From Ramlibacter monticola (lineage in GTDB: Bacteria > Pseudomonadota > Gammaproteobacteria > Burkholderiales > Burkholderiaceae_C), in the NCBI RefSeq assembly GCF_016722785.1, contig NZ_JAEQNE010000009.1, positions 124,001 through 188,000 of the forward strand: a stretch of DNA of 64,000 nt. The letters run 5' to 3'. A model generated the notes under the pieces. The model was not told the DNA's origin and did no database searches. It was given only the letters and a program-made list of their open reading frames with translations. The position numbers and the translations under genes were made by a program. Position 1 is the first letter of the stretch; every line of letters begins with the position of its first letter. Below, one piece after another: positions 1 through 7,984 of this stretch.

Positions 1-348
1 GTCGGCCTGATGGACGCCAGCTACTTCCTGTATTACGAGGAGATGGACTGGGTCGAGCGCGGGCGCCGCCACGGCTATCGTCCCCTCGTGGCCCTCGGCA
101 GCCGCCTGCGCCACAAGGAGGGCGCCAGCACCGGATCGCACGGAGGCGTCCGGAACAAGTCCCTGCTGTCCGAGCACTATGGGGTGATTAACCGGCTGCG
201 GATCACACGCAAGTTCTGGCCCCACTACTTGCCGATCGTATGGCTCAGCCTGTTCGCGGTTGCTTTGGACCGCTTCGTGAACCGCGAGTGGGATCGGGCC
301 GGCCTGGTCTTGCGACTGATGGCGTCGCCCTTGCGTTGGTTGCGTTGA
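1..348 (+). CDS. Glycosyltransferase family 2, C-terminal end (5' partial)
   Basis: The reading frame is open from the first base, so only about the last 115 residues of a larger protein are present. The visible part contains FFLYYEEMDW-like sequence (SYFLYYEEMDWVERGRRHG). This matches the end of the GT-A fold in rhamnosyltransferase-type family 2 enzymes, where the acidic pair sits near the acceptor site. It would add a sugar from a nucleotide-sugar donor to a growing surface glycan at the cytoplasmic membrane. The C-terminus has a hydrophobic stretch and a basic tail (SPLRWLR). It ends 13 bp before the ABC exporter permease and is probably in the same operon. The acceptor and the sugar cannot be told from this fragment. 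Confidence 0.75.
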   Translation, partial: VGLMDASYFLYYEEMDWVERGRRHGYRPLVALGSRLRHKEGASTGSHGGVRNKSLLSEHYGVINRLRITRKFWPHYLPIVWLSLFAVALDRFVNREWDRAGLVLRLMASPLRWLR

Positions 349-361
349 TCCCGGATTCGAG

Positions 362-1183
362 ATGAGAAAGTTCCCTGCCACGCCTTTCGAAATGTTGGCC
401 AGCCTCGGACGCCACTGGCACCTGGTCGTGCAGCTCACGCAGCGCGAAGTCCTGGGCCGTTACCGCGGGTCCATGCTGGGTTGGGCCTGGTCCCTGTTCA
501 ACCCTTTGTTCATGCTGGCGATCTACACGCTGGTGTTTTCGGGCGTGTTCAACACCCGCTGGCCAGGCGGCGGGGACAGCGGCAAGGCGGACTTCGCGCT
601 GATCCTGTTCGTCGGCCTGATCGTGCACGGCGTGTTCGCGGAATGCATCAATCGTGCGCCGGCCCTGATCGTCAATAACACCAACTACGTCAAGAAGGTG
701 GTTTTCCCGCTGGAGATTATTCCGTGGGTGGCACTGGGATCGGCCCTCTTTCACGCGGTGATCAGCCTGGTCGTGCTGATGGGGGCGCAAGTGGTGCTCG
801 CGCGTCCCATCCCGGCCACCGCGTTGCTGTTGCCCCTCGTGCTGCTGCCGCTGGTCTTCGGCGTGATGGGACTCGCTTGGCTGCTCGCGAGCCTGGGCGT
901 GTACTTGCGTGACATCAGCCAGCTCACGGCCATGTTCGCGACGGTGATGCAATTCATCTCCGCCGTGTTCTTCCCGCTGAGTGCACTGCCGGAACCGTAC
1001 CGATCCTGGCTGCGCCTCAATCCGCTCGCCGTCGTCATCGAGCAGAGCCGCGACGTGCTGCTGTTCGGCCGGGCGCCCGACCTGCAGGTGTGGTCCTTGA
1101 CCCTGGCGGTGGGAATGGGCCTGGCCTGGGCGGGATTCGCGGGCTTCCAGAAGGCGCGCAGGGGGTTCGCGAATGTCCTCTGA
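362..1183 (+). CDS. wzm: ABC-2 type polysaccharide/O-antigen export permease
   Basis: A 273-residue integral membrane protein with about six hydrophobic segments and the ABC-2 permease pattern. The N-terminal cytoplasmic helix ends in REVLGRYRGSMLGWAWSL, the usual family signature. It would form the channel of the Wzm/Wzt exporter, which moves undecaprenyl-linked O-polysaccharide or capsule chains across the inner membrane. Length is normal for the family (about 260-280). Its stop overlaps the start of the ATPase gene by 11 bp, the usual sign of translational coupling between the two subunits. The ATG at 362 was taken because it follows the preceding stop closely; a second in-frame ATG ten codons later is possible. 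Confidence 0.9.
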   Translation: MRKFPATPFEMLASLGRHWHLVVQLTQREVLGRYRGSMLGWAWSLFNPLFMLAIYTLVFSGVFNTRWPGGGDSGKADFALILFVGLIVHGVFAECINRAPALIVNNTNYVKKVVFPLEIIPWVALGSALFHAVISLVVLMGAQVVLARPIPATALLLPLVLLPLVFGVMGLAWLLASLGVYLRDISQLTAMFATVMQFISAVFFPLSALPEPYRSWLRLNPLAVVIEQSRDVLLFGRAPDLQVWSLTLAVGMGLAWAGFAGFQKARRGFANVL

Positions 1184-2501
1184 CGTCGTGATCAAGGTGG
1201 AGGGGCTGTCCAAGTCCTATTCCATTTACAACAGGCCGACCGACCGGGTGAAGCAACTCGTGCTCCCCACCTTGCATCGCCTCGCCGGCCGGGTCCCCTG
1301 CCAGTACTTCCGCGACTTCTGGGCCTTGCGCAAAATCTCGTTTGAAATTCGCAAGGGCGAGACCGTCGGCATCATGGGTGCAAATGGCAGCGGCAAGTCC
1401 ACGCTCCTCCAGTTGATCTGCGAGACGCTCGATCCCACCGAAGGCGAGATCAAAACGCGCGGGCGGATCGCTGCCTTGCTGGAACTGGGCTCGGGATTCA
1501 ACCCGGAATTCACCGGGCGCGAGAATGTCTACCTCAATGGCCAGGTCCTCGGGCTGAAGAAGAAGGAGATCGATGCGCGCTTCGACGAGATCGCTGCGTT
1601 CGCCGACATCGGAGAGCACCTGGACCAACCGGTCAAGACCTATTCCAGCGGCATGTTCGTACGGCTCGCGTTCGCCGTCCAGGCGTGCATCGAACCCGAC
1701 ATCCTGATCGTCGACGAGGCGCTGGCCGTGGGGGACATCGGCTTCCAGTACAAATGCTTCAGGCGCATGGAGGCGCTGCGCGCCAGGGGCACGACGATTC
1801 TCATGGTGACTCACTCCTCCAGCAGCATCCTGGAGTATGCCGACCGCTGCCTGGTTCTGCAGGCCGGTCGCCTGATCGGCGATACCAGCGACGTCCTGGC
1901 CGCAGTCATGGCCTACGAGAAGGGCATGATCCTCACGCGGGAGCGCAAGGAGCCGGCGAGCGCGGACGCAGTGGATGGTGCGCCGGAGGGTGGCGCGGTG
2001 CCGACGCACGCAATGCTGGTGGCGCGCCAGCGTGCCGAGGCGAGCGCGGCCGTGCAGGAGAAGCGCTTCGGTTCGGCGCGCGCGATCATCGCGAAGGTGG
2101 AGATCAGCAAGGCCAACGGCACCCCGTTGCACGACGAACCCGTCGTGAAGACGGGCGAGACCTTGAATCTGCGCTTCACGCTGGTGGCGTGCGAGTGCAT
2201 TGAGGCCGTCATCCTGGGCCTCTCGCTCAGCCGCTCGCAGGGAGGTGATGTCTGGGGTGACAACAACCTCGCCGCCGGGCACCCCCTCACGCTGGAGCCG
2301 GGCTGGACCGAAGTGGTGTACCAGGTGAGCTTGCCGCTCAACAGTGGCGAGTACCTGCTGCACTGCGGGCTGGCGACGCTCAGCGGCGGTCGGCGCGAGG
2401 AGCTGGACCAGCGCCGGCCGGTCTGCGCGTTGCAGTTCTGGTCGTCCCGCGAACTGGGCGGCATCGTGCATGCGCCCATCAGCGTCCTGGCTCCGACCTA
2501 G
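1173..2501 (+). CDS. wzt: Polysaccharide export ABC transporter ATP-binding protein with C-terminal carbohydrate-binding domain
   Basis: A 442-residue ATPase. Walker A (GANGSGKST) is at residues 69-77, the signature-like YSSGMFVR near 157, and Walker B (ILIVDEALAVGD) near 177-188, followed by the switch histidine in MVTHSS. Residues from about 290 to the end form an extra beta-rich domain of the Wzt C-terminal type. In O-polysaccharide exporters this domain recognises the non-reducing end of the chain, often a capping group, before export. The extra length (about 190 residues beyond the nucleotide-binding domain) supports a substrate-selective exporter and not a simple KpsT-type ATPase. It overlaps wzm and is followed after 5 bp by a Kdo-transferase-like gene, consistent with coupling of chain capping to export. 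Confidence 0.92.
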   Translation: MSSDVVIKVEGLSKSYSIYNRPTDRVKQLVLPTLHRLAGRVPCQYFRDFWALRKISFEIRKGETVGIMGANGSGKSTLLQLICETLDPTEGEIKTRGRIAALLELGSGFNPEFTGRENVYLNGQVLGLKKKEIDARFDEIAAFADIGEHLDQPVKTYSSGMFVRLAFAVQACIEPDILIVDEALAVGDIGFQYKCFRRMEALRARGTTILMVTHSSSSILEYADRCLVLQAGRLIGDTSDVLAAVMAYEKGMILTRERKEPASADAVDGAPEGGAVPTHAMLVARQRAEASAAVQEKRFGSARAIIAKVEISKANGTPLHDEPVVKTGETLNLRFTLVACECIEAVILGLSLSRSQGGDVWGDNNLAAGHPLTLEPGWTEVVYQVSLPLNSGEYLLHCGLATLSGGRREELDQRRPVCALQFWSSRELGGIVHAPISVLAPT

Positions 2502-2506
2502 CGGCC

Positions 2507-3880
2507 ATGCTCGCGGCCTTCCTTCCTCCCTATCCCTTCAGGGGGACGGCCGCGCCGTACCTCTGGTGGTATTACCGTCTGCTCACACTCTGGTCCGACG
2601 AGTCAGCCTATTTCATCACCGGTCGGGAGTACACCCAGCCCGTGGCCCACTGGCAGGACCGCTGGGAGTGCCTCCCTGGGTGGGCAACCCGCCTGGACTA
2701 TCGCCTGCCGGACGAGCCGCATCCCGCACAACACCGGTTCGGCTGGCTGGACGATCGCTTCGGGCACTGGCTGGCGTCGGCAGGGGGCAACCCGCTTGCC
2801 GTGTTCCGGCGCTTCCTGACGGAGCGGGATGCTGTCTACGAAGACGAACTGCGTTCGCTGCTGAAGGCGGCCCCGGCTGCGCTCGAGGCGGTTATTACGC
2901 CCTGCAATGTGCCCTCCCTAGAGGCGGTCTGCGCCGAATTGGCGATCCCTGTCATCCACGTGGAACTCGGGCCGATGCGCGCCCCGGTGTACCGGGACAC
3001 AGGCTACGTGGACTTCCGGGGCGTGAACGGCAATACCGAGTGCGCGTCGAGATATGCGGCCTGGCACGGCCGCCGTCCACCGTTCGAATGGAACGACCTG
3101 CTGCATTTCTTCGGAAATGGAATGGCGGCCCGGCTGCGGAAGGCGAAGGACCCGGAATGGGATATCGGCATCGTGCTGCAGGTGGAGGATGACTCCAACC
3201 TGGTGGCCTTCGGCAACGGGATGGACAACCTCGGGCTCCTGCTCGCCGCCAGGCTTCAGGCCCAGGGAGGCCGGCTCGACGTCTGCGTCCGGCCCCACCC
3301 CGGCAGTGTTTTCGCGCTGCGCGACCCGACGTTCAGGCTGGATGACTCGCCGGATAGCTTCACCTTCGTCCAGCGCTCCGCGCGCGTGCTGACGACCAAT
3401 TCGAGTGTCGGGCTGGAAGCGGTGCTTGTCGGGCGACCGGCCGAGGCATTCGGTGACTGCTCATTCGACTTCCTGCTGTCCAGGATGGAGAGGAGCGAGC
3501 AGTTGGATCGCCTGGCGTTCTACCTGCTCGGGTACCTCGTGCCGTTCGCGCTGCAGCTCGAGCCGCAGTACCTGCGTTTCCGGTTGGGTGCTCCCAGCGA
3601 GGAATCAATCATCATCCGGCACCTGGAGGAATACATGCGACAGCAGGACCTAGACCACAAGATCTTTTCCGAGCTGTCCCCGGAAACCAGGGCCGCAGTG
3701 CTGGTATTCGTCGCCAACCACGCCAAGCTCGCCGACGAGCGCGTTGCCTCGCTGGAAAAGACGCTGAAGGAGCGCGACGAGCGGATCGACGGTTTCATCA
3801 ATTCGATGTCCTGGAAGGTCACCGCGCCGCTACGCTGGGTCCACCGGCGCATTCTCCTCAGGCACTCAGCCAGTCGCTGA
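2507..3880 (+). CDS. Putative retaining Kdo transferase (GT99/WbbB- or KpsC/KpsS-like) with C-terminal coiled coil
   Basis: A 457-residue cytoplasmic protein. Two motifs typical of CMP-Kdo-using transferases are visible: VCVRPHPGS (HP motif, about residues 262-270) and TTNSSVGLEAV (about 298-308), resembling the NStvGlEAl donor-site motif of KpsC/KpsS. The N-terminus (FLPPYPFRGTAAPYLWWYY) resembles what I recall of the GT99 beta-Kdo transferase of WbbB. The last 60 residues form a likely coiled coil (ADERVASLEKTLKERDERI) ending in a basic WKVTAPLRW tail that often anchors such enzymes at the membrane. The gene starts 5 bp after wzt, which suggests a terminator that adds a Kdo cap. The 3' end overlaps the convergent glycosyltransferase gene by 23 bp. 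The family call is by motif and memory only. Confidence 0.65.
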   Translation: MLAAFLPPYPFRGTAAPYLWWYYRLLTLWSDESAYFITGREYTQPVAHWQDRWECLPGWATRLDYRLPDEPHPAQHRFGWLDDRFGHWLASAGGNPLAVFRRFLTERDAVYEDELRSLLKAAPAALEAVITPCNVPSLEAVCAELAIPVIHVELGPMRAPVYRDTGYVDFRGVNGNTECASRYAAWHGRRPPFEWNDLLHFFGNGMAARLRKAKDPEWDIGIVLQVEDDSNLVAFGNGMDNLGLLLAARLQAQGGRLDVCVRPHPGSVFALRDPTFRLDDSPDSFTFVQRSARVLTTNSSVGLEAVLVGRPAEAFGDCSFDFLLSRMERSEQLDRLAFYLLGYLVPFALQLEPQYLRFRLGAPSEESIIIRHLEEYMRQQDLDHKIFSELSPETRAAVLVFVANHAKLADERVASLEKTLKERDERIDGFINSMSWKVTAPLRWVHRRILLRHSASR

Positions 3881-6152
3881 CGCGTTGGCGCCAAGCGGCC
3901 GGAATACTGGCGGCGAGTCCTTGCAAGAGCCGATGCGTCCGCAGATAGTCGAGAACGGCGAAGACCCTCAGGCGCGCCGTCATGAAGTGGGTCGAAAGGT
4001 ACGGCACCAGTTCTGTCGCCGTGAAGGGTGCGGTCACCTGCGGATTCGCCTGCAGACCAGCGAGATACTCATGGCCGTATTGCCAGTCAGCATAGGGCGT
4101 CGGGAATCCGGCGGAACCGAGGACCCGGCTCTCGGAAAGCGGCGGCGGCTTGCCGGGGCGGAAGTACTTTTCCCGGAGCGCGACGAACTCATCAGTCCAC
4201 TGCGCCGGGCGCGTGTCCCAGGGACGTATCCAGCTCCAGGCGCGCCCTTGCACCCGTTCGGGAAAGGCGCCGAGATCCGGCACGACCACGGGCAGCCCCG
4301 CCTCCAGTGCGGAACTCAGGGTGTAGCTGTAGGTCTCGGGACATTGCGCCGGAAACCACGCGAGATGCGGCCGTAGCGAGGCAAGCAGGCCGGGAAGGTC
4401 CCGTTCCTCGTATTTCCCGTGGACGACGAGGCTGGCGGCGCAGCCATGGAACGCACGGTAACCGTAGCCCAGAAGATGGAATTCGAGCGGGGCGCCGCGC
4501 CGCGCCGCTTCGCGCGCCGTCGCCTCCAGGACATCCGCACCCTTCATGCGGCTGAGTGCGCCCAGCACGACGATCTTCAGGGGGGCATCGCCGCGTAGCG
4601 GCGCAGGGCCTGCTGGCGGCAGGGTGCCGGCGCCAGCGAGGTCCGGGTGCGGAACGACCACCATGCGGGCGTCGGGCGCGAAGCCAGCGATGCGAAGGGC
4701 GGCGTCGTGGCTGGGAGCAAGTACGTAGCGCGCGCCCGCGAGCAGCCGGGCGTTTGCGGCACGCCACTGCCCCACCGTGCCGAATCCCTTGGGGCCGGAG
4801 ATCTCCGGCGCGCAGCAACCGCATTGCCCGGGCCCTCTCTCGCCCGCGTAGCGCTCGTCCCTCCCGGTCAGCGAGATGTGCGTGCAATAGCTGTAGAAGT
4901 CGTGCACCGTGAAGTCGTAATCGACGCCCAGCAGGTCCGGCAGGTCGCGCAGCGCCTGGGGGTGCCCGAGCAGATGGTGGAAGTGCACGTGACGCACGCC
5001 GACGCGCCGCAGGACGTCGAGCAGTCCTTCCCATTGCTCCGGAAGCCGGAACGCGAGCTCCAGCCCCTCGGCGTCCTCGGCCAGGCGCAGCAGAACTCGG
5101 CGACTGCTCGCGGGCGTCAGCGTGAGCATGACGGCGCGCCCGGCAAGCAGCCTGGCGACGTCTTTGACATGGCGCATGGTGCCGCCGGAGCGGTTGTGGA
5201 GGAGCGCCAGGATTACCGGCAGGCCAGACTCCGCGATGCGGGCGAGGTCCAGTGCCAGCCGGGCACCGAGGGCGGGATCGTCACGGATGAAGCTCATGAC
5301 GTCCGCTTCGTACTGCGGGTGCATCCGGCGCATGACCTGCATCGCGGCATGTTCGCGCGATGCCTTGCCCGCCCCGAAGCTCACGCCGCCCGTGTGCAGC
5401 ACGAAGGTGTCTAGCAAGTGCAGGTTGCGCCAGCCCGCCGCGTCGGCGCGCAGGCAGAAGTCGTTCTCCTCGCCATAGCCCTTCCCGAAGTGTTCGACAT
5501 CGAACAGTCCGACCTCGAGCAGGGCATCGCGGCGGATGTACATGCAGAAGCCCACGCCGGTGGGCACGTCCACGGCCACGCCACGATTGACGCGCGCGCA
5601 GAGCGCGTCCAGGCGAGCGGTGGTGTAGCCCTGCGGCAGTGGGTTGTCCTGGCAGAAGCGCGGGTAGCTGCAGATGGTGGCGTTGGTGGACAGCGGCGTC
5701 ACCGAGGCCACCCGTGCATCGCTGTAGGCAGCGTCGCGCAAGCGGTCCAGCCAGTCGTTCGCGACCTCGGTGTCGCTGTTGAGGAGCACGACGTCGTTCT
5801 GCGCATCGAGCCCCATTCCCCGGTTCACGGTGGCCACGAAGCCGAGGTTCTCCGCGTTCTCGAGCAGCAGGATGCGGCCGTCCTGCTCCGCACGCCGGCG
5901 TAGCCAGGAGGTGACTTCGGGATCCGGACTGGCGTCGTTGATGACGACCAGGCGGTAAGGCGTGCGAACCGGGCTGGCAAGCACCGAGTCCACGCACAGG
6001 CGGGTGTCCGCCAGCCCCCGGTACACGGGCACGATGACGTCCACTGGCGCAGACGGCGGCGCGATGGGACGAGGCTCACGCTGGCGCGAGCGCGCGCGCG
6101 ATCGCAGGAAAGAGGCCCAGCCTCGGCGGCCGCGCCGCGACACGGGGATCAT
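3858..6152 (-). CDS. Bifunctional glycosyltransferase, GT2 domain fused to GT4-like domain
   Basis: A 764-residue protein. The N-terminal part (about 38-320) is a GT-A family 2 domain with VDVIVPVYRGL, LLNSDTEVANDWLDR (DxD region) and GKGYGEENDFCLRA. The C-terminal part (about 370-700) looks like a GT-B family 4 domain with RNSGGTMRHVKDVARLL and the donor-site region CPETYSYTLSSALEAGLPVV. Two sugars of the same glycan may therefore be added by one polypeptide. The ATG at 6152 was chosen because it overlaps the stop of the upstream methyltransferase as TGATG, and because a longer frame would add an unrelated arginine-rich leader. It is the last gene of a three-gene operon (GT9, methyltransferase, this gene). 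Confidence 0.85.
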   Translation of the reverse strand: MIPVSRRGRRGWASFLRSRARSRQREPRPIAPPSAPVDVIVPVYRGLADTRLCVDSVLASPVRTPYRLVVINDASPDPEVTSWLRRRAEQDGRILLLENAENLGFVATVNRGMGLDAQNDVVLLNSDTEVANDWLDRLRDAAYSDARVASVTPLSTNATICSYPRFCQDNPLPQGYTTARLDALCARVNRGVAVDVPTGVGFCMYIRRDALLEVGLFDVEHFGKGYGEENDFCLRADAAGWRNLHLLDTFVLHTGGVSFGAGKASREHAAMQVMRRMHPQYEADVMSFIRDDPALGARLALDLARIAESGLPVILALLHNRSGGTMRHVKDVARLLAGRAVMLTLTPASSRRVLLRLAEDAEGLELAFRLPEQWEGLLDVLRRVGVRHVHFHHLLGHPQALRDLPDLLGVDYDFTVHDFYSYCTHISLTGRDERYAGERGPGQCGCCAPEISGPKGFGTVGQWRAANARLLAGARYVLAPSHDAALRIAGFAPDARMVVVPHPDLAGAGTLPPAGPAPLRGDAPLKIVVLGALSRMKGADVLEATAREAARRGAPLEFHLLGYGYRAFHGCAASLVVHGKYEERDLPGLLASLRPHLAWFPAQCPETYSYTLSSALEAGLPVVVPDLGAFPERVQGRAWSWIRPWDTRPAQWTDEFVALREKYFRPGKPPPLSESRVLGSAGFPTPYADWQYGHEYLAGLQANPQVTAPFTATELVPYLSTHFMTARLRVFAVLDYLRTHRLLQGLAASIPAAWRQRVSDWLSA

Positions 6153-6880
6153 CACTGCATCGCTGGATCTGTCTGGGTGGAATCCGGGGCGAACGATTGC
6201 TGCCTTCCGGCCCAGATGATTGTCTCGAAACCGTACAGTGCCCAAGTCGACCCTGCTGGCATGTTGCGTCGGAGCATCGCCCCCAGGGGTTCCAGCACGA
6301 GTCCTATGCTGGCGAGCAGCCATGGGCGGTAGCGCCTGCAGGCGTAGAGGACCGACATCCCTTGCCCGCGCAGCGTCGCGACCACGCCATCCCACGACGG
6401 GACCGTCTTGTGGGTCGGATCATCGAAGAAGTTGAGGCATCCCCGCCGGTGGGGGAAGCGCACGCTCTGCTCGCACGGGAAGGCGAGGAACATCCGCCCG
6501 CCAGGGCGGAGCGCGGCCGCCATCGCGCCCAGGACTGCAGCCGGATCATCGCAGTGCTCCAGGTTGTGCGAGCACACGACAGCGTCCATCTGCCCGGCCT
6601 GCGCCCTGACCGTCTCCGCGAATCGGTCCGCTGGCACGACGACGTAAGCGTCGGCGAAGCGGATCGAGTCCTGCTGGTTGTAGTCGGCGACGTCCAGGCC
6701 GGTGTAGTGCAGATCGGGGCGCAGCATCTTGGCGTCGCGCGGCGAATTGTTGCCGCAGCCGACGTCCAGCAGCCGCGCCCCCGGCGGCAGCGAGCGCAGG
6801 AAAGCCTGCTTTCCACGGGGACGCAGCCACGTCACGAGGGCGTGCCGCAGGCGCGTCGCCAGTGTCCGCTGCATGGTCAT
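6152..6880 (-). CDS. Class I SAM-dependent methyltransferase
   Basis: A 242-residue protein with the Rossmann-fold SAM-binding motif I (ARLLDVGCGNNSPRDAK, about residues 35-51). An acidic end of strand 2 (YTGLDVADY), VVCSHNLEHCDDP after strand 4 and LRPGGRMFLAFP complete the pattern. Family members in polysaccharide clusters methylate sugars or chain ends, but the acceptor cannot be read from sequence. It lies between a GT9 gene (4-bp ATGA overlap at 6877-6880) and a GT2-GT4 gene (TGATG overlap), so the three are translated together. Either ATG at 6880 or the one two codons later could start it; the first is used because of the overlap. Methylation of the chain end is one possible export signal for Wzm/Wzt systems. 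Confidence 0.85.
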   Translation of the reverse strand: MTMQRTLATRLRHALVTWLRPRGKQAFLRSLPPGARLLDVGCGNNSPRDAKMLRPDLHYTGLDVADYNQQDSIRFADAYVVVPADRFAETVRAQAGQMDAVVCSHNLEHCDDPAAVLGAMAAALRPGGRMFLAFPCEQSVRFPHRRGCLNFFDDPTHKTVPSWDGVVATLRGQGMSVLYACRRYRPWLLASIGLVLEPLGAMLRRNMPAGSTWALYGFETIIWAGRQQSFAPDSTQTDPAMQ

Positions 6881-7875
6881 AGCGGTGCCGGCTCGCGCCG
6901 GCCGTCGAGGGGCGAGGTATGCATGTCCGCAAGGATATCGGCGGTCGTCAGCGACATGAAGAAATCACCCTTCGGAACCGTTCCGAACAACTCGTACCGG
7001 GAATCGTACCGCTGCGCGTCGTGCCAGACCCACCGCGCGCCCGGCGGGCATTTCCGCAGCGGATGCGTGGGTCCGAAGACGGCGGTCACCTCGCGGTTCA
7101 CGGCGCCTGCAAGGTGCATCAGGCCGGTGTCCGTGGTGATCACGCGGCTGGCGTCGCGCAACACCGCGGTGACTTCGGCGAGGTTCGTGCGGCCGCACAT
7201 GTTCGTGCGGCCGGCGCCTGCGAAGCGCTTGTAGTAGGCCGCCTCGCCTGCCGAGCCGACGAAGGCCACGGCCGCCCGCGCTGCGCACGTCTCGACCAGT
7301 GCACCGAACAGCGAGTCGGGCATGCGTCGCACTTGCGACTGCTCGTTGGGGTTGTCGCCGCCGCTGTTCACCAGCACCACCGCGCCGGGCTGCCAGGGGA
7401 CCTGCACTGCGGCCGGCGCCTCCAGCGCCACATCGTCGCGCCTCACCGGCCAGCCGGCCGCCTGCGCGAGGTCGAGGTAGTAGTCGACCTCGTGCCGCAG
7501 CGCGCCATATCGCACCGTGCGCGTGAGCAAGGCACCTTCATGCGCGCGCCGGCGGAATCCGATGCGCATCGGGGCGCCGGCCATGCGCGCGAGCAGCGGG
7601 AAGATCCAGTGCTTGTCCAGGGTGAAGATGCAGTCGTAGCCGCGCAGCTGAGGCAGCAACTCCCGCAACCGGCCCACTTGGCCCCTATACAGGATGGAGG
7701 CGTCGAAGCCCAGAACCCGGTCGATGTGAGGGCTGCCCTGGAGGATGGACGCGCAGCCGCGGCCCGTGAGAAAGTCGATGGTGGCTCCCGGCAGTGCGCG
7801 CCGCAGTTGCCGCACCAGGGGAGTCGTCATGATGATGTCGCCCAGCGCACCGATCTTCCACAACAGGATCTTCAT
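6877..7875 (-). CDS. Glycosyltransferase family 9 (heptosyltransferase-like)
   Basis: A 332-residue GT-B protein. It begins MKILLWKIGALGDIIMTTPL, the classical N-terminus of heptosyltransferases (WaaC/WaaF/WaaQ). The C-terminal half holds the donor-site pattern ITTDTGLMHLAGAVNREVTAVFG. Such enzymes transfer heptose from ADP-heptose to the lipopolysaccharide core, although GT9 members in O-antigen loci may use other sugars. The start at 7875 was chosen because an upstream extension would put a proline- and arginine-rich peptide before the family's conserved first strand. It is the first gene of the minus-strand operon and is divergent from a second GT9 gene, with a 109-bp shared intergenic region. 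Confidence 0.88.
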   Translation of the reverse strand: MKILLWKIGALGDIIMTTPLVRQLRRALPGATIDFLTGRGCASILQGSPHIDRVLGFDASILYRGQVGRLRELLPQLRGYDCIFTLDKHWIFPLLARMAGAPMRIGFRRRAHEGALLTRTVRYGALRHEVDYYLDLAQAAGWPVRRDDVALEAPAAVQVPWQPGAVVLVNSGGDNPNEQSQVRRMPDSLFGALVETCAARAAVAFVGSAGEAAYYKRFAGAGRTNMCGRTNLAEVTAVLRDASRVITTDTGLMHLAGAVNREVTAVFGPTHPLRKCPPGARWVWHDAQRYDSRYELFGTVPKGDFFMSLTTADILADMHTSPLDGRREPAPL

Positions 7876-7890
7876 CGCCTTTGCCGTCGC

Positions 7891-7896
7891 ACTATA
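7891..7896 (-). promoter_or_regulatory. Candidate -10 box of the GT9-methyltransferase-GT2/4 operon
   Basis: On the minus strand the sequence TATAGT lies about 16 nt upstream of the GT9 start codon in the 109-bp divergent intergenic region. It is one of few AT-rich hexamers there. No good -35 box is visible at 16-18 bp, so this is a weak prediction. Confidence 0.3.
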
Positions 7897-7984
7897 CGGC
7901 ACCGGCCGGCCCGGGTCTCGTTCCGGCACTTGCCGTGCGCGGCCGGGGTTGGGGGCCGGCCGCTGGCACAATTCCCGCCACCGA

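Noticed and set aside
7745-7984. An 80-residue N-terminal extension of the plus-strand GT9 protein
   Set aside because: It overlaps the divergent GT9 gene, is rich in Arg/Pro, and precedes the family's normal N-terminus at 7985.
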